Positions 53,457-64,000 of a stretch of 64,000 bases of DNA are shown here, piece by piece. The position numbers and the translations under genes were made by a program. The notes beneath the pieces were generated by a model, which was not told where the DNA came from, did no database searches, and saw only the letters and a list, made by a program, of their open reading frames with translations. Origin of the DNA: Ascaris suum. Taxonomy: Eukaryota; Nematoda; Chromadorea; Rhabditida; Ascarididae. Location: NCBI GenBank assembly GCA_013433145.1, contig CM024186.1, positions 496,001 to 560,000 on the forward strand, in the 5' to 3' direction. Each line of letters begins with the position of its first letter. Positions within the stretch are counted from its first letter, which is position 1.

Positions 53457-56400
53457 ATGGTACTTGTTACAGGACATGTCTTTCGGATTAATAGAAATCG
53501 CGTGACTTTTTATAATCGTATAATCGACCCATAAACAACAGATTAATTCTTAACAGATCAAATAAGACAGAGGCAATTTCTGCATCGAATATCGGTGCTA
53601 TCAGAACGTAAAATTACACATCATTTAAGCTAATAACGTACCATATAACATCCTGCAGAGGTTATTTTTTTCGCACCGAAAGTCGTATAATCCGTTTGCC
53701 TCCGCATACCCCCCCCCTCCCACCCCCTCTATCCCTCCAATATCCCACTTGAAGAGGCGGAAATGTTGCATTTCAAGATGGATTACAATAAAAGCACACA
53801 TAACCTGATTAAAAAAACTTCCTGCTATTTCAATATATTTATGAGCAGGCATACTTCCTTGCAAATTATAGTGTTCCCCTCCCTTCCGTTCCATGATGCC
53901 TCTATTTCAAGGATGTTCCCTCTAGTGAATCGGGAATCCTTGACGCAGCGAAACGAATCCCACGGCTTCTAGTGCAGATTTCACGATATAAACGACTCAT
54001 TCCCTATGGAAAATAGAGAATTCAATTGTGGAAATATCGGGGAATCGGATGAAAAGTGTGACCACTCAGGAAAAGATACATGAGAGAAATGAAACGATTG
54101 AAGAATATGGCCGAAGTAATGACATAGTTTTAACCAAAAATTCATTCATTTGATCAACCAACACTTTCATAAATTATCGACAAAAAATAAAATATACATC
54201 ATAATATACTCATATTTTAATTGAAGAAAAAAAGATAAAGAAAATATTCGACATACTTCCTCAATATAATTTTACAAGAGAAGAAAATATGAATATAACT
54301 GATGGAAAGCCAAATACTACAAAAAAAGAAATTGTCATCATCGACTCGAAGAGGACATTTGCACCGAATTTTTCAATCGGAGCGGAATATAGCGAAAAAT
54401 AGAAAATGACTTTTCCGGAAGGTATTGCAAAGAGAGAGGTGAATATTGCATTGATAAGAAATTGATGAAGAATTTGACTTCCCATCTAATATATTTTAAA
54501 GCAAATTCTTCAACTTTTTTTTTACTTTATAACAATGGAATTGAAAGAGTAACAAAAAAAGCATTTTTCATTTTGGTGATGAATCGACACCATACGATCG
54601 TTTCAAATTCGCTTGCAAAGACGCTTCGCAACCTGAAGTACAACTGCTCTACCTGTATAGGTGAGCTGATATTAAAGATGTGAGATAGATTTAAGGGATC
54701 ATATTAGATTTAAGGGCGCATATTCTTCAATAATTAGTAGGAATAGTTAGAAAATACCAGTTCGTCGATCCAAGTATAGCAAATTCCACACCATAGATTT
54801 AAAAAAAAAGAGCTGCTAGTTGATCTAGGAATTTTGTGAATTGAAATAGGTGTAGTATTTACGTCTACTCTCATCAAGTTTTGCATCTGATTGAATTAGC
54901 CTCACATAAAACGATGCCGCCACCCCATTTTTATATAATCTCCCAACCTCAAAACAATGCCGCCTCAGTGTTCACGTGAAGAAAATTGTCTTTTCAGCCG
55001 AACCGATAGGCGAAAACGTATCATATAGCATACCAAAAAATTATATAAAGCCACTTTTATAGTTGAAACATTGCATAACCTAAGCCAAACACAACGTTTA
55101 CTTACAGCATACAATTGGCCCTTTGGCAACTTCTAGCTTGGCTTATTTCAAAAGATATTTAAATTTTTATTCTCGACGAAAAGCCTATATACCATATCTC
55201 AATTAATAAAGCTTCCTTTGCTGAAAGCTGAAAAATACCTTGCTGAAAATCATGTATCCTCCACAGAGGTCTTCAATTCCCTCTCAATGCATCCATCCAG
55301 GTATATAAACGACCCGACCTAGGTTCTTTTTTCAAAGCTAAAAAAATACAAAAGGATCGTTGCGAGTTTTTTCCAGAGAGCTCCATACATCCGAATTGGT
55401 CGACTTAATGCGCCCAATTCACCTTCTTTATCTCTTCCACACCTTCGTAGTCTTCGAGTGTATACGAGGAGAGGTTACACCATGAAGGATCGATTCTCTA
55501 GTGTTTTCTTCAAGTCACCAAAATTATGGAACCAGCAGTCGTAGATTTTCCGCCATACCAGTTCGAGGCTTTAGCTGCCGCTTCTATATTGTGCACTGAT
55601 AGCCGCCATATTCAAAAACGCTCCTTCAGCAACCCTCTCGTTTCAAAAAAAAAACTGGCGCAAATGTCCCCAATGGCACAAAACGAATCTTGCAGTACCA
55701 AGGTAGCCCAAGGTACTCCCAAATTTCCTTGTGAAAAGTTGCCTCAAACGTTTCACTGAAATCGACATGGCAGAAATATTTCAAGAACTCAGAACATAAA
55801 CCTGCAACCTACGTAGAAACAGAACTGCAGGAGTTGTGATGCACTACCGCCGGACAGCATAAACTAGCACCTCAGGTGCTAACCCTAATCTTCTAAGGAA
55901 CTCGAAATCTGGAGGCCACTAGACAATTATAGCATAAAGATAAGGTTTATATTTTTTACTGTCCATCTGCTTATAAATGTGCTTTCAATAGGTCTGAGTC
56001 CCATGTCGCCGATCCCAGATGGGAAGAAATTAAAGTGTGCGAACTTCTCGAGCTTAATTAACCGCTCCAGGAAAATATGCGTTGTTAAGCACATAATTCT
56101 TTGAGGTTAGCTTTATTGACGACATGAATCCATGACGAATATTTGTAGAAAACGATAACCAACGATCAATGCAAAAAAAAGGAACAGCACGACCAACGAA
56201 AAAAAAAAACAACGATAAAAGCATTGATTATATTGTACGTGGGATTATGAGGTGATTAAAACACAAACACAATGAAACGATAAAATATGACCGCATATTT
56301 GGGAGGGTGGAAGGGGGAAGAAGAGTGGATGGAAGATGGGAAGAGAAGAGAGGAAGAAAAATATTGATATTATGTTATGATCCCCTTTTCATCGAAATCG

Positions 56401-56953
56401 TTTTTTTAACTCGTAAAATCGTTAAGTCTCAAGGATTTGACTTTAATGAGAGCGGCTTATGGAAAAAGGTGGACAAAACGCTAAAAATTGCAAAACTTGC
56501 TGAAACTCGCTGAAAATATTTCAAATTCTCAGCAATCCCATTGAATGCAAATCACTGAATCATTCATAAGGATATCCAAATATTCATGAAATGTGTACTG
56601 GCTTAAGTTTCATAAACGAAGAATAGAAAAATGCACGTTAATGGTATCCACCGATGTGCGGAAGGAAAGAAAAAGCCTTTGAAGCTGCAGGTGCCCTTCT
56701 GGATTCCTCAAACCCCCCCCCCCCGCAAAGTCCTAGAAATTAAGCTGATTTCGCACTAGCTAACAAACCTTTGGAAGAATTCTAGAAGCAATTCCATACA
56801 AAAAGTTGGCTAAATTTACCCCTTCAACAAACCACTTCCCTCAAACATTCGTAGAAAGAAGCCCCCTCACTGAAATACGTTATATCAGACCCTCCAATGA
56901 AAAAAAACCATCAGCACATTTGCAAGAGTGTAACCATCATATTACAAGATCAT
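53457..56953. other. intergenic region between pas-1 and H2B
   Basis: AT-rich, with mono-C runs at 53709-53717 and 56713-56724. It must hold the pas-1 promoter and the 3' end of H2B transcription. Short open frames (minus 54261-54485, hydrophobic; plus 55526-55759) have no family match or splice context. I see no gene here. Confidence 0.5.
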
Positions 56954-57322
56954 TCACTTCGAACTTGTATACTTAGTGACGGCTTTCGTACCTTCTGAGA
57001 CCGCATGCTTCGCCAATTCGCCTGGTAGAATAAGTCGAACAGCTGTTTGAATTTCACGCGATGAAATTGTCGAACGTTTGTTGTAATGTGCCAGACGACT
57101 GGCCTCAGCAGCGATACGCTCGAATACATCGTTCACAAACGAATTCATTATTGACATCGCCTTCGAGGAAACACCAGTATCCGGATGGACTTGTTTCAGT
57201 ACACGGTAGATATAGACCGAATAGGACTCCTTCCGGTGTAGACGCTTCTTCTTATCACCTGAACGTACCTTCTTCACCTTTGCAGCCTTCTTTGCACCTT
57301 TCGCTGATGGTTTAGGCGGCAT
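56954..57322 (-). CDS. histone H2B, intronless
   Basis: Core histone, 122 residues, complete. The N-tail starts [15 protein letters not shown]. The fold is conserved ([62 protein letters not shown]) and it ends with the ubiquitylation-site region AVTKYTSSK. An in-frame ATG four codons upstream (57334) is less likely, because PPK directly after Met is usual for H2B. It is divergently transcribed from H2A with 198 bp between the start codons. No histone-type 3' stem-loop is visible in the roughly 100 nt after the stop. Confidence 0.98.
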   Translation of the reverse strand: MPPKPSAKGAKKAAKVKKVRSGDKKKRLHRKESYSVYIYRVLKQVHPDTGVSSKAMSIMNSFVNDVFERIAAEASRLAHYNKRSTISSREIQTAVRLILPGELAKHAVSEGTKAVTKYTSSK

Positions 57323-57520
57323 CGTCCACGACACAAATATCCCACTTCACACGAACAACAACGCGTCAGCGCAATGGTGGACGCTGTCTGCGGCGGCCTT
57401 TTATATCGGCTGCTGAGCGCGCTCGGATGCGGCCACGCCCATCAACGTTTGTTGCGCTCATCAATTCGTTTATAAGTGGCAGATGTCCGGCCAGATCTAT
57501 CGTTGAATCTCAACAGAAAA
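57323..57520. promoter_or_regulatory. shared divergent H2B-H2A promoter with two TATA boxes
   Basis: TATAAAA on the minus strand at 57399-57405 lies 77 bp upstream of the H2B ATG. TATAAG on the plus strand at 57471-57476 lies 45 bp upstream of the H2A ATG. Between them is a GC-rich core (GCTGAGCGCGCTCGG) with repeated CATCAA motifs, typical of a bidirectional core-histone promoter. Confidence 0.75.
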
Positions 57521-57901
57521 ATGTCTGGACGTGGTAAGGGTGGTAAAGCGAAATCATCCGGTAAAGCAAAAACTCGTTCGTCACGAGCCGGTTTGCAATT
57601 TCCTGTTGGACGTATTCATCGTCTATTGCGTAAAGGTAACTATGCGGAACGTGTCGGAGCCGGAGCACCAGTTTATTTGGCTGCTGTACTTGAATATCTT
57701 GCCGCTGAGGTACTTGAATTAGCCGGTAATGCAGCACGAGATAATAAAAAAACTCGAATTAATCCACGTCATCTGCAGCTAGCTGTACGCAATGATGAAG
57801 AATTAAATAAACTACTCGCCGGTGTTACAATTGCGCAAGGTGGCGTCCTACCAAATATTCAAGCCGTCTTACTACCGAAAAAAAGTGTCGAGAAAATATA
57901 A
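57521..57901 (+). CDS. histone H2A, intronless
   Basis: Core histone, 126 residues, complete. It starts [20 protein letters not shown], then has the H2A signature [49 protein letters not shown] and [20 protein letters not shown]. The C-terminus [11 protein letters not shown] differs from the C. elegans ending and has no SQ motif, so it is canonical H2A and not H2A.X or H2A.Z. The upstream ATG-like frame from 57476 is not needed. It pairs with H2B across the shared promoter, consistent with equal dosage. No canonical 3' hairpin was seen after the stop. Confidence 0.98.
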   Translation: MSGRGKGGKAKSSGKAKTRSSRAGLQFPVGRIHRLLRKGNYAERVGAGAPVYLAAVLEYLAAEVLELAGNAARDNKKTRINPRHLQLAVRNDEELNKLLAGVTIAQGGVLPNIQAVLLPKKSVEKI

Positions 57902-58423
57902 ATAATCGGGATCGATGTGGCATCATTGATAATTGATATCGGTGAGGAATATCTCCTTCTATTTTTGCATAAAAGGTATACATTATCATATGCATGATAT
58001 TTCCATAATATTAACGGAACGATTATTGGAACGGTTTTCAAAAAAAAAAACGATTTTTTTTAAAATTATAAAGACTTCAATCAAGAGCGAAATTTTTGCA
58101 AGATATATTCATAATTGATAGCACCTATGATGTTCCAATATTCTATTCTATGCATATTCTTCGTTGCAATTATATTAATACGCAAGTAAAGTGTTATACG
58201 TTCTATTCGGTCATGAAAAAACGGAAGCAAAAAATTATTAATAGTGCTAAGCTTGTAAATTAATTTTTGTTTTTTACTTATATTTGTAATTCTGTAATAT
58301 TATTATAATCGTTTGCAAATAGAGCAAGATTAGTTAGAGTTTTTACGGATAAGTTGACGTATTACTTAAGAATGAATTAATCAACCAAATCATTTAAATC
58401 GTTGTAAATTCAGTAAGGCAAAG

Positions 58424-58606
58424 AGTCATCGTCACTCAAAGATTAAGGTGTCCTGAACATTCAGTAAGTGAGAGGTCGCGATTTTTCACTGAGTAAGGAG
58501 TCACGCTCATTCAATGAGTAAACGAAGTCAAGCTCATTTAGCAAGAGGTCACGATCATTCACTGAGTAGGAGGTCATGATTGTTCAATGATTAAGGAGTT
58601 ATGCTT
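58424..58606. repeat. degenerate ~26-bp minisatellite, about 7 copies
   Basis: Tandem units begin at about 58424, 58449, 58475, 58501, 58528, 58548 and 58573, approximating GTCACGATCATTCACTGAGT followed by AAGGAG. Units are 20 to 27 bp. It starts 523 bp after the H2A stop. Confidence 0.85.
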
Positions 58607-59690
58607 ATCGTATTTCATGACTTTTGTCGTATTTGTTGTTGCAATTGTCTTCGAATCATTTACCATCATTATATGGCTGGCGGAATAGAACTTCCAAAAA
58701 GAATTGAAAAATTTTTTCATTAATCTCAAAATTAAATCGACTTTAAAAAATGCTTTCTTCATTTTCAATTATTTATAAATGAATAATCTCTAAATACCAA
58801 CAAAACAAGATAACCATTTTTGCTTGATTTTTTTTTAATCTAAGGAAAAATGACCTCAACGGAAGGGACTATTATCCACCAGCGGGTATATACACTCATC
58901 AATAACACCTCATTAATTTTTTTTTTGCTATCATTTTCCTCTTTATTATCTTTTGTATATAATTACCTATGGTTTACCTGCAATTATTGTTTATGGTACA
59001 ATTATCATTGATCTTCATTATTGCATATAAATTCAATAAATAAAAAACCGAGCATTGTTACATGGCATTAGCAAATACGATCAAATTGTTAACAGCAGTC
59101 ACTATGGAATGGGCCACAATCGATTGCAAACTTCCGGTAGATTGGAGAACATAAAATGGAATCCTCTATACAGTGGTAGAGTTATTATTGATTTATGGAA
59201 GATGAGTTCGTAATTTCTGGAAGATTCATAGTTAAGAAATGAGGAAGGAGATAAGAAAGAGGTTTTTAAAAAAATGCAGAAATATTCTTTCGACCGTCTC
59301 ATTTTTTTCTCTGTAAAAGATCGTTTAAAAGTTTTGGTGTAATTGGAAGAAAATTTCTTCCTCCTTTTCATTTCATTCCTTTCATCGCAGGTAATCTCAT
59401 TTTCCCGGCTAGCAAATTCCCTTTACTTGTGGGTGAATTTTCCAACGATCACCTTTCATGGAGCATTTTTCCTTAGTGTGATTGAATTGGAGCACGAACG
59501 TAAGATTTTCGACGAGTGAAGAGAGCAACTCGCAAAGAAATAAAATGCTTTCTTTTTACGATGGTAGAGGCTAGCTTGTTTTATTCCCTGATCATTGCTG
59601 CACACCACAATATTCGAGTGCGCCTTCTACGAAATATCATGAATAAGCAGCAGTGTTCTTGCATTAAGAAGTGGTAATTTTTTATTTGAA

Positions 59691-59705
59691 GGGGGGGGGG
59701 GGGGG
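59691..59705 (+). repeat. mono-G tract, 15 bases
   Basis: Run of 15 G followed within 20 bp by GGGAGGGGGG; intergenic. Confidence 0.95.
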
Positions 59706-62383
59706 AGTAACGAAAGAGGATGGGAGGGGGGTCACAAAAATTCCTCCTTGTGAAACCATCACGATTCGCTCTGAACTTTTTTTCTATGGTCCACAAATGC
59801 AGTCGAAGATGATCCAACTAGTGCCAACCTCTTTCATCGTCTCTTCCCACCCACATTCGAGCATTACCGAAACACTTTCATCTACGAGCAGTATGCAGAT
59901 TAAAAATAATCCGAACATTTGAATTGTTTATATTTGCTCGTGAATGAGGATCCGATCGGATGCGGCTATTTCCGGTATTTTACCTTTTGGTCTAAAATTA
60001 AACTGAAATTCTATGAATTGATGAAACGAATAAATAAATCCACGTTAAGTGTTCATCTAAAATTGCTGATTTGCGATGTTATAATTATTGCATTCCAAAA
60101 GAAATTTTTGAAAATTAGAATCTTTTCGAGATCAATCTATCGTATATTTGTTGCTATTCTTTGCGGGGATTGGCATCATATCAGATCGCAATATTTTTTT
60201 TGGTGGGAGGGGGGGGGAGGGGAGGCTTAGAAATCTACGAACTATACGAAGTGTTTATTTCATTTCAAAGCATTTTACATTTCGTATATAAACGATTAAA
60301 AGAAAATGTTTATTTTATTTGATTAGTACAATTTCAGCGAATATTTATCGCTTACAATTTGTGGAAAACAATTAATCAATATAAGCATGGGCGGCCACCT
60401 TTATCTATTCTTGAATTATTCGCGAGAAAGAAACTCCTTCTGGATTAATTTCATTATGCTGCTAAATGATGATCTATTCCAACAAATACTACTTCAATTT
60501 ATAGATCAAAATTTGTAATTGTAAACTTTTATATAATCTATTCGATTTTACAATTACAGCAAATCTTCGAGTAAATTTATCGCAAATTAAATCGATAACT
60601 AATAAATAAATCCAAATACCTTTCGATTTTAATGTGCAAAGTGTACTACAGATTTAAAAAAAAAAAAAAAAGTTCCAAGAATTGAACTATTTTAACAGAT
60701 ATTGATGGAGGCGTTAGAGAGATAGTCAAAAACTGACGAGAAAAAAAAAACGATGAAAAAAAAAAATCGTACAATGTTTTCCATTTCGATGGCGATCGTC
60801 AACAATTGTTGCGGTTACATGAAAGAATTTCGATCGTAAATAGCAATTAAACAGGTTCTCATAGAAAAACAAATACCTTCGAACTTGTTCCAATTAATAA
60901 AAGATCTTTATCATTAAACTATAAAATATCGTTTTATCGTTGAATGATTCGTTTTTATGGCATTTAAATGTTTAAAAAAAAATTTTTTTTTTAAATTGCG
61001 TTCTATTAATCCAAAGAATATTTCAGAAATTTGCATATTAATTGCTGTTTTGCATATTAAATTTGCATATTAATTCCAAAATAAAATTCATTTGCATCCG
61101 TCTATTCATTTATTTATGCGTTAGAATGATATTTGCGCGTTCATTCGTATAGTTAGTTTCATTCTTAATTATATTATCAATTAATTTTAGATATTAGGGC
61201 TTCTTCGTAGAGCATTTGATTATATGCAATTTCCTCGGAGAGAATTTCATTGGAGTTTGCCGGTTTAATTGCTCGAGGCAGTGAACACATTTTGCATAAT
61301 ACAAGCCGAGTGACGATTCATTTCGATCATTCGCATCGTTCTGACCGGTTTTTATCGGCTTCTTTGAATTCAGGTGATTTTTCAGGACCTAAATCCGAAA
61401 AATTCAACGAATATTATAGATTATGGCCCGGATAACAGCGGAAATGGGAAGATCTGAAGATCTGACGCAAAAAGCAATATAAATTGAAAAAAAAAAAGAA
61501 GAAAGAATTAAAAAAAAAAAAAAAGAATATATAAGATTATTCTAAAGTGCGATTAATTAACAAGAACAAAGATAAAATTTCAATGTTTTGGTGATAACTA
61601 CAAGTAAATCTCTGTTATCTATGCATTTGGATGAAATTATACTGTAAAATGTTTGCAGTATTTCAATTTAATATTATAAAGTTGATATCTACTTGGTTAA
61701 AATTCGGTTGAAGCATATGTTGATAACGAAGAGGTAAGATCCGTTATCTTTCAGAATCGTTCACGAACGATGTCTTATCGGTGTTCATCAGAGGCTTTAA
61801 CAGACCCAAACAATGCCCAGTCATCGTGTTTGTGCTTCATTCTTAGCTCTTTATACCACATTAACTTAAATATGAGAGCCATTTCAATAGGATCGCACAA
61901 GTGTTCAGCTTGAAGCTTGACTTCTTCCGAAATCGATAAGCTCAGAGCACTTATATAATAAAATGATGTTTTATTCAGAGATGACCTTTGTGACCACTAA
62001 ACCTTGGAGTGTAGCAAACGTTTGCTGTGAATGACTCATTGCATATGAACTGCAGATAACTTGCGCGATGATGCATCGCAGTGAATAACGCACAAATTGG
62101 CTAGAAGGTCGTTATGAGGTGGGAATTTGAACATAAAGCCGGTTTCCACCTCGAAAAAGAATAACAAGCATATCCCCCCAGGCGATGTGAATACATCCTT
62201 CCCCCCATTCCCTAATGCGTCCCTTCACGCCCACACCTATCTTCGCAATTATACAGCCAACAAACACAACTATCATTCGACAATTTTCTTTCATCAATTA
62301 TCGTTTTTAACGTAACTTTAGAGCAATGTTTTTGTGATATATTTGGAAGAGTGCTTTCGTTCATCGTATGCGTATGGAATTTT

Positions 62384-62426
62384 GGTTTATTTATCCAAGT
62401 TTGAGGTTTACCTGTTGATCGAAACC
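62384..62426 (+). ncRNA. SL1-like spliced-leader sequence (variant or decayed SL RNA gene)
   Basis: The 22 bases 62384-62405 equal the canonical nematode SL1 exon at 20 positions, differing at position 7 (T for A) and position 11 (T for C). As in an SL RNA gene, GT follows immediately (GAG|GTTTACC). The 5' GGTTT (62384-62388) can pair with AAACC (62422-62426), at the spacing of SL RNA stem 1. No Sm-binding site (AATTTTTGG type) is visible in the next ~110 bases. It is therefore more likely a decayed or retrocopied SL than a working gene. Confidence 0.4.
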
Positions 62427-63008
62427 GTTGCAATTGTACTCATCGTTTGTTATTCTATTAAAGACGCTTTACTCTAAGCAATAATTAATAACTGTCTTCA
62501 TAAAAATAGTGCTATACAACTCTAACAATAATAAAATACTTACATGTAAAACAATTTATAAAAGTAATAATAAAATAGTTTTAATAATAGTTGTAAATAA
62601 TATAATAATAACTGATTGGCAATTTATATATATTATGGCTTAACGTTTAGAGTTTTGTTCGTTAATGTTTATGTGATGTTCAATGCAATAATGTTCTTAA
62701 TGAGAGAATTTCTTGCATCGTAAATGATAAAGAATTACCTCAGGTAGAACCTCACATGCTACCTCAAGCTCCTTCTAGGTGATTTTTTTTATAGTAGTGT
62801 ACTTGTATAGGTAAAAAAGCGATGCTTTTGGGATTGGCTGATGGCGTATTCATAGATATTTGATTACAAAACCTATTTACGATTGTCGTGATAAGTATTT
62901 ATGTTTTTGATTAAAAACGAATTGATGTCCAATGTCCAATTAAAAACAATTTGTAAGCCACGATTGCTGCCCACATTTTTAAATATGTATTACTTATTTA
63001 TGCGCTAA

Positions 63009-63060
63009 TTCATTTGTTTACTTATTTATTTACTTATTTATTCATTTATTTACTTCTTTA
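63009..63060. repeat. TTTA/CTTA-rich low-complexity run
   Basis: About 50 bp of imperfect 4-bp units (TTTA, CTTA, TTCA). Confidence 0.8.
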
Positions 63061-63548
63061 TGTATGCAACCGTATAAAAAAATCAACTGAAAATTATAAC
63101 TTCCGTTTTGTAAATTCAAGTAGTAATCAAGCTGATATATTTGTCCAAAAGTTAACAAGAAGGAAAGACCCAGTAGGATATCGATTGAAGTATCTCCTTC
63201 TACTCTATATTTCTGTGCAATTTTCCATCATTCAGTATAAAATTATAGATAGAATTTCAATCAATTCTAATTTTAAAAGATTCTCTTCCCTTTGCACTAA
63301 CTTCCATTTCGATAATATCTCTGTTTTTTCCATAAGTAAATCGTTACAACAATCATATTTTCTTATCATTGCATCATAATTCACAGGCTTCTTACTTTAC
63401 ATTGCCATAAAAAATGTGGAAAAAAACCATTCCTTGAATCGAGCCCGATTGTTAAAATTTTCCAATCAACTCATAAACCATTACACTATGGCGGTAAACG
63501 TTTTTGATTATTTCGAAATCAAAATTTTTTATTTCAGTGCGAACACTA

Positions 63549-63732
63549 ATGCGATCTCAATTGTGTATTTTCTATTTAATCGGTTTTATTTATGCCGAAA
63601 ATTCTTTCAATAAGGCAATCTTCGAATGTCATCGAATGCCGATTTCATTTTGTTGTACATCACGTCTACGAGAGAATTGCTTATCACATTGTAGCGCTAT
63701 TCATTGCATTGGCGATTCGTTCTATAAACAAG
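63549..63732 (+). CDS. secreted cysteine-rich protein, first exon (partial gene)
   Basis: An ATG 11 nt after a strong acceptor (TTTTTTATTTCAG, cut after 63537) opens a frame whose first residues MRSQLCIFYLIGFIYA look like a signal peptide, cleaved before ENSF. The mature part is cysteine-rich: C, seven residues, CC, seven residues, C, three, C, four, C. The CC...C..C pattern recalls the nematode DB module, but I cannot confirm the family. Exon 1 is ended at the donor CAAG|GTTTTC (63732); without splicing the frame stays open to 63875 through Ser/Thr/Phe-rich, less plausible sequence. Further exons would lie right of the window. Expression by SL trans-splicing is inferred from the acceptor so close to the ATG. 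Confidence 0.5.
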
Positions 63733-64000
63733 GTTTTCAACTTTTCACATTAAATTCAATAATAACACCTTTTACCTCAATTGATAAACCTGATATGAAA
63801 ATCTCTGAAATAGCTTACCTTCCCCTTCCTCTTTTCCCTACGGCCCAATTCCTTAAAGAAAAATCCTTTAAATAAACCCAATCCCTGCCGATCCCTTTAA
63901 TACAGTCATGTCTTCCATTTCAGAGAGAATCTTCTAATCATCGATCATCTTTATTATCATTAAATGTTTATTTCAACGATTAAATTGCATCAATAATCGA

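Larger units (their letters stand above)
57902..63537. other. AT-rich intergenic region downstream of H2A
   Basis: It contains the ~26-bp minisatellite (58424-58606), a 15-G tract (59691-59705), a 9-G tract (60209-60217), an SL1-like sequence (62384-62405) and a TTTA-rich low-complexity run (63009-63060). An AATAAA pair lies near 59034-59045. No protein-coding exon could be supported between H2A and the gene at 63549. Confidence 0.5.

Noticed and set aside
54261..54485. Hydrophobic minus-strand frame, receptor-like at first sight
   Set aside because: Hydrophobicity follows from T-rich sequence; no receptor motif and no neighbouring exons.
55526..55759. Plus-strand frame beginning MEPAVVDFPPYQFEALAA
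   Set aside because: No splice acceptor near the ATG and no known domain.
57323..57334. Upstream in-frame ATG for H2B (adds MSWT)
   Set aside because: H2B proteins begin with Met-Pro-Pro; the inner ATG fits the family.
61250..61435. Plus-strand frame in the H2A downstream region
   Set aside because: Needs a TTG start and has no recognisable domain or splice context.

Overview
The window is nuclear DNA from a nematode. It carries intron-rich genes with short exons, nematode-type splice acceptors (TTTCAG), proteins closest to Caenorhabditis orthologues where I recognise them, and a 20-of-22 match to the canonical nematode SL1 spliced leader near the right end. Introns are larger than is usual in C. 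elegans. The species cannot be named from the sequence.

Left third: a DHX34/smgl-2 RNA helicase gene (minus strand, first nine coding exons, C-terminal part off the left edge) lies head-to-head, across 2.4 kb, with a complete 21-exon spliceosome gene, syf-1/XAB2 (plus strand, 874 residues). Middle: after 2.9 kb of non-coding sequence come three minus-strand genes in a row. Read in transcription order they are pas-1/PSMA6 (7 exons, 246 residues), a class I SAM-dependent methyltransferase (6 exons, 270 residues) and mars-2, the mitochondrial methionyl-tRNA synthetase (13 exons, 539 residues). Right: a divergent intronless histone pair, H2B (minus) and H2A (plus), shares a 198-bp promoter with two TATA boxes. 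About 5.6 kb of AT-rich sequence follows, and the first exon of a small secreted cysteine-rich protein starts at the right edge.

I built all five multi-exon models by hand from frame, splice signals and recalled family similarity. Every exon junction keeps reading phase, and the summed lengths give whole codon numbers (DHX34 fragment 425, SYF1 875, MARS2 540, methyltransferase 271, PSMA6 247, stops included where present). The genes cover RNA surveillance, splicing, mitochondrial translation, proteolysis and chromatin, so they are housekeeping neighbours and not one pathway.

Non-genic structure includes an SL1-like sequence, a foldback element and a tRNA-Ala-like relic inside DHX34 introns, two pairs of ~71-bp duplications inside introns, a ~26-bp minisatellite downstream of H2A, and eleven mono-G/mono-C tracts of 9 to 18 bases. 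I found no rRNA gene, CRISPR array, prokaryotic operon or intact transposon.
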